Below, piece by piece: positions 6,075 to 9,865 of a stretch of 9,865 nt of DNA. The stretch comes from Bifidobacterium breve (GTDB lineage: Bacteria; Bacteroidota; Bacteroidia; Cytophagales; UBA9547): the NCBI GenBank assembly GCA_943325655.2, contig CALPQG020000063.1:1-9865 (forward strand). The letters are read 5' to 3'. The notes below the pieces were generated by a model. The model made no database searches. It saw only the letters and a program-made list of their open reading frames with translations, and was not told where the DNA came from. The first letter of the stretch is position 1; each line of letters opens with the position of its first letter. The position numbers and the translations under genes were made by a program.

Positions 6075-7196
6075 CTATTTCAAGAGCTCCCTCACCTTTT
6101 CAATTGTAGGCACATCATTGTAATGCCATTTACCTTTCACAACACCATCTTTTAGCAAAATCAGCCCAGGGTTAGAACGAATGATTGTTTTTAAAACTGT
6201 TCCGTCTGAAAAATAATAAGGTACTGCTAATTGTACCTCATGTCTAAAATGGTCAAATGTTGGGGCATCAGATGCCGTCAACACCATAGCTTTTACTTGA
6301 TTTTGGTCAAGAAGTTTCACTAATGTGTTTATTTCTTTTATACTTTTAACATTAGCCTCTTCAGCATTAAGAATGGTGATCAACATTTTGTTGCCTTTGA
6401 AGGTTTCTTCGGTCACATCTCCATCATCGTTCCAAACCCTAAAATCGGTTATTTTAGGCATTGGAGACTGGTTGGAGACTACTTTTTTACCGTCAAGCAT
6501 ATATTCATATTTCATAGAAACATACTTAAAAGCAGGGTCAGTTGGGTACACTTCAAATTCCGAAAGTTTACCTCCTTTTTCCATCACGTAAATATATTTA
6601 TCCACCGGAAGGGCTTTCATCAAAGCAGGGATATTGTTACCCACTTTATAAGGCCTGAAATCAAAAAATGACAAGTGGTTGATGGTCCAATAAGCGGTAT
6701 AAGAAGCAATAACGGTTACTATTACAATCAGAATATCACCCGTAGTTTTTCCTAAAACTGCTTCAAAGTTTTTACGTTGCACAAACAAAACACCAATCAA
6801 GGCAAGCAAAATAACATCTTTGGTAAATGAAGTCCATGGCGTAAGTTTTAAGAAATCTCCAAAGCAACCACAATCAGTAACTTTGTTAAAATAGGCAGAA
6901 TAAAATGTCAGGAATGTAAAGAACAGGATCAGTAATAACAGCAGCCAAAGCGTCAATTCCATTCTGTAATAAAGCAGCAAAGCAACTCCAAGTACCACTT
7001 CCAAGACACACATCAATACCGAAAGGTAAATTGCAAAAGGAATAAAAGAGTGGAAAATTGGCGAAAATTCAGAGAATACTTCAAAGTATTCTTCCAATTT
7101 AATGGCTGTTCCTACAGGGTCATTGAGTTTGATAAATCCCGAAAAAATAAATAAACAACCTACAAGTATTCTACAAGTTTGATGGATGTATTTCAT
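6075..7196 (-). CDS. BT_3928-type DoxX-family membrane protein with thioredoxin-like C-terminus
   Basis: This is a 373-residue protein of two parts. The N-terminal half (1-172) has about five membrane helices (near 8-22, 50-77, 81-103, 125-140, 153-172) and belongs to the DoxX/MauE-like group. It carries the short motif VTDCGCFGDF, with Cys109 and Cys111 next to the membrane. The soluble C-terminal half (about 180-373) reads like a thioredoxin fold (KMLITILNAEEA..., then RSNPGLILLKDGVVKGKW with a cis-proline-like Pro), but the usual CxxC active site is absent. MauE-like proteins take part in disulfide handling or quinone-linked redox in the envelope; such a role here is inference. In Bacteroidota this gene commonly lies beside the DUF1599 gene, as here (77 bp downstream of it). 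The ATG at 7196 is well placed. The product is unlikely to be secreted and its biochemical function is unknown. Confidence 0.87.
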   Translation of the reverse strand: MKYIHQTCRILVGCLFIFSGFIKLNDPVGTAIKLEEYFEVFSEFSPIFHSFIPFAIYLSVLMCVLEVVLGVALLLYYRMELTLWLLLLLILFFTFLTFYSAYFNKVTDCGCFGDFLKLTPWTSFTKDVILLALIGVLFVQRKNFEAVLGKTTGDILIVIVTVIASYTAYWTINHLSFFDFRPYKVGNNIPALMKALPVDKYIYVMEKGGKLSEFEVYPTDPAFKYVSMKYEYMLDGKKVVSNQSPMPKITDFRVWNDDGDVTEETFKGNKMLITILNAEEANVKSIKEINTLVKLLDQNQVKAMVLTASDAPTFDHFRHEVQLAVPYYFSDGTVLKTIIRSNPGLILLKDGVVKGKWHYNDVPTIEKVRELLK

Positions 7197-7273
7197 AGTT
7201 TAAGCAATTATTTTTTAGAAATTTATGAATGATTGGGACTTGGATGGGTCAATATGAATTAACCCACTCGCCT

Positions 7274-7849
7274 TTATAGCGTTAGTTTGATCAATGCAAA
7301 AACAGAATAATTGATCATATCCTGATAATTGGCACCTACACCTTCGGAAATAATGGTTTTCCCTTTGTTGTCTTCAATTTGTTTTACCCTAAATAGCTTC
7401 ATCAATACAATATCTGTGATAGACGAAACCCTCATTTCCCTCCAGGCTTCACCATAATCGTGGTTTTTTGCCAACAGTAAATTAAAGGTTTCCTGGTAAT
7501 GTTTTTCGTATAATGTTTCAACTTCTTCAAAGGGAATTTCCATCAAATCTGTTTCGGTCAAATCCAATTGCATTAAAGCGATGATACAATAATTGATAAT
7601 TCCGATAAATTCTCCATTGATATCATCCGCGACCAATTGCGTACCTTTTTCCTGTATAGAGCGGATGCGTTGCGCTTTGATATAAATCTGGTCAGTGATG
7701 GAAGAAAGGCGTAATATTCTCCAGGCAGTACCGTAATCTTTTGTTTTTTTAAGGAACAATTCTTTACAAACTTTGATAACTGCCTTGTATTCTTCGGTGG
7801 TATTATTTTTCAAAACAATAATTTTATAGTAGCAACTGATAAGCGACAC
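7274..7849 (-). CDS. DUF1599 (Nmad1-type) protein, internally duplicated
   Basis: This is a 191-residue, probably cytosolic protein of the DUF1599 family, renamed, as I recall, nucleotide modification associated domain 1. It contains two copies of the domain: KTKDYGTAWRILRLSSITD...INYCIIALMQL (about 35-95) and KNHDYGEAWREMRVSSITD...INYSVFALIKL (about 128-190). The K-x-x-DYG-x-AW and SSITD motifs are kept in both. The family is conserved next to folP and the DoxX-type gene in Bacteroidota, which hints at a nucleotide- or folate-related housekeeping role, but no reaction is established. The long frame starts at a GTG (7849) with a leader MSLISCYYKIIV that does not look like the family. A TTG at 7811-7813 (MKNNTTEEY) gives a more usual N-terminus of 179 residues and may be the true start. 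The gene diverges from folP across 124 bp. Confidence 0.87.
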   Translation of the reverse strand: MSLISCYYKIIVLKNNTTEEYKAVIKVCKELFLKKTKDYGTAWRILRLSSITDQIYIKAQRIRSIQEKGTQLVADDINGEFIGIINYCIIALMQLDLTETDLMEIPFEEVETLYEKHYQETFNLLLAKNHDYGEAWREMRVSSITDIVLMKLFRVKQIEDNKGKTIISEGVGANYQDMINYSVFALIKLTL

Positions 7850-7913
7850 GATTTAATTGCTAAAGGCATCTCGTCGTTCAATATTTTAATTCAAGAATTA
7901 TTTCAAGAAATTG

Positions 7914-7944
7914 TTGATAGACACCTGATTAAAATTAATCTTTG
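7914..7944 (+). promoter_or_regulatory. Possible Bacteroidota-type promoter for folP
   Basis: TTG at 7914-7916 and TAATCTTTG at 7936-7944 are spaced by 19 bases. They resemble the Bacteroidota consensus TTG ... TAnnTTTG, with one extra base inside the -7 box. The position is 30 bp ahead of the folP GTG start. It lies in the divergent gap, so a separate minus-strand promoter for the DUF1599 operon is expected too but was not identified. Confidence 0.3.
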
Positions 7945-7973
7945 CCATTCAAATAATAAATCTCTTAAAGAAC

Positions 7974-8828
7974 GTGAAAAATACATTTTTTTGCAAAAAA
8001 AACACCATCAATATACAAGGAAAAATTATTTCTTTGCAAGAACAGTGGGTTATGGGAATTTTGAATGTCACTCCAGATTCATTTTATGATGGTGGAGCGC
8101 ACAATTCTATCCAAACTGCGATTGCCCAAACCCAGAAATTCCTAAATGAAGGTGCTCAAATCATTGATGTTGGTGGTTATTCTACCCGACCAAACGCCGA
8201 TGACATTGCTGTTCAAGAAGAAATAAACCGTGTAGTGCCGGTAATTGCAGCACTCAAACAAAAATTTCCCAACATTATTATTTCCATCGATACTTTTAGG
8301 GCAGAAGTTGCCCGCCAAGCGATACAACATGGTGCTGCAATGATTAATGACATTTCCGCCGGCGAACTGGATCCGACGATGTTTGAAACGGTAGCAGCTT
8401 TACAGGTGCCCTACATCCTGATGCACACCAGAGGAACACCTCAAAACATGCAAAGTCAAACTGATTACACCAATATGATGGATGAGATAATTACTTTTTT
8501 TTCTACTAAAATAAATAAACTTAAAGCACTTGGCGTTAATGATTTAATTATTGATCCTGGATTTGGTTTTGCAAAAACATTGGATCAAAATTATGAATTA
8601 CTTCAAAAATTGTCTTACTTTAATGTCTTAGAGTTACCAATTCTGGTAGGCTTATCAAGAAAATCGATGGTCTATAAACTGTTACAAACTACAGCAGCGG
8701 AAGCTTTAAATGGCACCACCGTATTACATACCTTGGCTCTGGAGCAAGGTGCATCGATCTTAAGGGTTCACGATGTTAAAGAAGCAGTAGAAACCATTAC
8801 ATTGGTGAATAAATTTATGAAGAGCTGA
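7974..8828 (+). CDS. folP: Dihydropteroate synthase
   Basis: DHPS joins p-aminobenzoate to 6-hydroxymethyl-dihydropterin diphosphate to make dihydropteroate in folate synthesis; it is the sulfonamide target. The protein has 284 residues, normal length, and all the TIM-barrel signature loops: MGILNVTPDSFYDGG (27-41), IIDVGGYSTRP (63-73), SIDTFR (104-109), INDISAG (124-130), MHTRGTP (150-156), IIDPGFGFAKT (192-202), GLSRKSM (226-232) and RVHDV (264-268). The start is a GTG (7974). It is preferred over the ATG for Met27 because that would cut into the first catalytic loop. It diverges from the DUF1599 gene and is followed by cdaA, a pairing seen in many Bacteroidota. The two are separated by 140-170 bp, depending on the cdaA start, without a terminator. 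Confidence 0.96.
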   Translation: MKNTFFCKKNTINIQGKIISLQEQWVMGILNVTPDSFYDGGAHNSIQTAIAQTQKFLNEGAQIIDVGGYSTRPNADDIAVQEEINRVVPVIAALKQKFPNIIISIDTFRAEVARQAIQHGAAMINDISAGELDPTMFETVAALQVPYILMHTRGTPQNMQSQTDYTNMMDEIITFFSTKINKLKALGVNDLIIDPGFGFAKTLDQNYELLQKLSYFNVLELPILVGLSRKSMVYKLLQTTAAEALNGTTVLHTLALEQGASILRVHDVKEAVETITLVNKFMKS

Positions 8829-8998
8829 GTTATTCATATTAATGAACACTCATTTTCAACAGGTTAAACAAAAAAAATTAAAAAATAAAATCGATTATCA
8901 GCGCATTACTTTCCATATTACCGACTATTGAATCGCTAGTTTCCGGCTATTCGCTCTTTTTATTTTCCATAGGTTTTTTAGAAATCAGGTGGCTGGAT

Positions 8999-9775
8999 TT
9001 GGTGGATGTTGGTTTGGTAACTTTCCTGTTATTTCAAGTATATAAATTATTACAGGGCAGCGTTGCTTCTAAAATATTTATCGGTATACTCTTCATTTAC
9101 CTATTTTACCAGGTAGTCAAAGCATTTGAAATGGAACTCATGAGTTCTATTTTGGGTGAATTTATGGGAGTGGGAGTTATTGCCGCGCTGATCTTGTTTC
9201 AACAAGAAATCAGAAAATTTTTACTGCTGATTGGTAAAACCACTTTCTTCGGCACCTTCGTAGGCAAAGGTTATCCATGGTCAAAAGCACTGGGTTCGCA
9301 GTACAGTTTGAAACCTATTATTGACGCGGCACATGCCCTGAGTAATGTCAAAAATGGGGCATTGATTGTATTGGCTAAAAGTTCGGAATTAAAGTTTTAC
9401 GCAGAAACAGGTGATTTGCTCGATGCCAATATCAACAAACGTTTATTGATTTCAATTTTTGGAAAAACCAGCCCATTACATGATGGAGCGGTAATTATCG
9501 CCAATGGTCGTATCAAAGCAGCGAGGTGTATTTTACCTGTTTCTGACAATTCCGATTTGCCGGCACAATTTGGATTGCGTCACCGCTCGGCTTTGGGAAT
9601 TGCTGAAATAACAGACGCGGTGGTATTGATTGTTTCTGAAGAAACAGGACAAATTTCATTGGCACACAATGGTATTATTTACCATAATTTATCCAACAAA
9701 GAACTCAATGAAAGGTTGAGATTTTTCTTGTTTGAAGAGGAGCCCGACCCAAACATGCAAGTCGTAGTTGCCTAA
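8999..9775 (+). CDS. cdaA: Diadenylate cyclase CdaA (c-di-AMP synthase)
   Basis: CdaA makes cyclic di-AMP from two ATP at the membrane; the messenger typically controls potassium/osmotic balance and the cell wall. From the TTG at 8999 there are 258 residues: two or three N-terminal membrane helices (about 4-20, 24-42, 53-68), the FQQEIRKFLLLIG linker (67-79), and the DAC domain with GALIVLA (120-126), LHDGAVII (160-167, the DGA motif) and GLRHRSALGIAEITDA (192-207, the RHR motif). The C-terminus is acidic. The start is doubtful: similarity to Bacteroidota CdaA continues upstream in frame (FSIGFLEIRWLDLVD, coded from 8963), yet there is no ATG, GTG or TTG between the in-frame stop at 8879-8881 and 8999. 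The real start may be a rare codon such as ATA at 8969. No regulator of CdaA follows it. Confidence 0.93.
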   Translation: MVDVGLVTFLLFQVYKLLQGSVASKIFIGILFIYLFYQVVKAFEMELMSSILGEFMGVGVIAALILFQQEIRKFLLLIGKTTFFGTFVGKGYPWSKALGSQYSLKPIIDAAHALSNVKNGALIVLAKSSELKFYAETGDLLDANINKRLLISIFGKTSPLHDGAVIIANGRIKAARCILPVSDNSDLPAQFGLRHRSALGIAEITDAVVLIVSEETGQISLAHNGIIYHNLSNKELNERLRFFLFEEEPDPNMQVVVA

Positions 9776-9826
9776 ATTTTTTTAATATCTTTTAGAATAC
9801 AAACTATTAATTGAGTTGATTGTATA

Positions 9827-9865
9827 ATGCATGAATCACAAAACATAGAATACAAAACAATTTGG
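9827..9865 (+). CDS. Start of a probable AlbA_2/Schlafen-domain ATP-binding protein (partial)
   Basis: Thirteen codons beginning at the ATG 9827 run open to the window end and read MHESQNIEYKTIW. The pattern E-S-x-x-[IV]-E-[YF]-K at the very N-terminus is typical of the AlbA_2/Schlafen-type putative DNA-binding domain found in many bacterial proteins annotated as transcriptional regulators or ATP-dependent helicase-like proteins. The other ATG, at 9831, stops after five codons. The gap after cdaA is 51 bp, so co-transcription is possible. Only a short piece is visible and the call rests on that motif alone. Confidence 0.5.
   Translation, partial: MHESQNIEYKTIW

Noticed and set aside
6325..6591. 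88-codon plus-strand frame opposite the DoxX-type gene
   Set aside because: It is antisense to a clear gene and has no recognisable protein features.
7240..7268. TGGGT...ACCCA hairpin between the DUF1599 and DoxX-type genes
   Set aside because: The stem is weak, with a mismatch and no T-run on the transcribed strand; it is not supported as a terminator or processing site.
8142..8330. 62-codon minus-strand frame opposite folP
   Set aside because: It is a shadow of the conserved folP frame.
8842..8931. ATG at 8842 as a small gene or as the cdaA start
   Set aside because: It is in a different frame from cdaA and stops after 29 lysine/glutamine-rich codons; joining it to cdaA would need a frameshift in an A-run, for which there is no evidence.

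Overview
The window is typical Bacteroidota chromosome, probably from a Chitinophagaceae/Cytophaga-like lineage. It is AT-rich, most starts lack a Shine-Dalgarno sequence, one secreted protein carries a type IX secretion (T9SS) C-terminal sorting domain, and the gene set (BT_3928-type DoxX protein, DUF1599, folP, cdaA) is a familiar Bacteroidota neighbourhood. The lineage call rests on recognised families and gene order, not on a search.

Left part (1-1941, all +): the 3' end of pdhA (pyruvate dehydrogenase E1 alpha), a membrane-anchored TPR protein and ribH (lumazine synthase). The 226-bp gap before ribH is unusual. It is almost wholly built of degenerate 7-bp repeats: 10 units on the left and 15 on the right of a strong intrinsic terminator, the two arms being roughly inverted relative to each other.

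Middle (2040-5014): a 734-residue exported protein made of 17 two-cysteine repeats (mostly exactly 29 residues), then a beta-rich stretch and a T9SS sorting domain, closed by a clean terminator. A 710-bp gene-free stretch follows. It holds a 150-bp MITE-like element with perfect 22-bp terminal inverted repeats and, on the minus strand, what looks like the remains of a TPR lipoprotein gene.

Right part (5015-9865): a minus-strand run reads DUF1599 protein -> DoxX/thioredoxin-like membrane protein -> DppB-type ABC permease. Diverging from it on the plus strand are folP (dihydropteroate synthase) and cdaA (c-di-AMP synthase), then the first 13 codons of a probable AlbA_2/Schlafen-type protein cut by the window end. 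Three consecutive genes here (DUF1599, folP, cdaA) have no ATG at the expected start, and cdaA has no canonical start codon where its homology begins.

No RNA gene, CRISPR array, intact transposase or phage gene was seen. The most unusual items are the paired heptamer arrays around the terminator, the cysteine-repeat T9SS protein with evidence of recent two-unit duplication, and the small inverted-repeat element.
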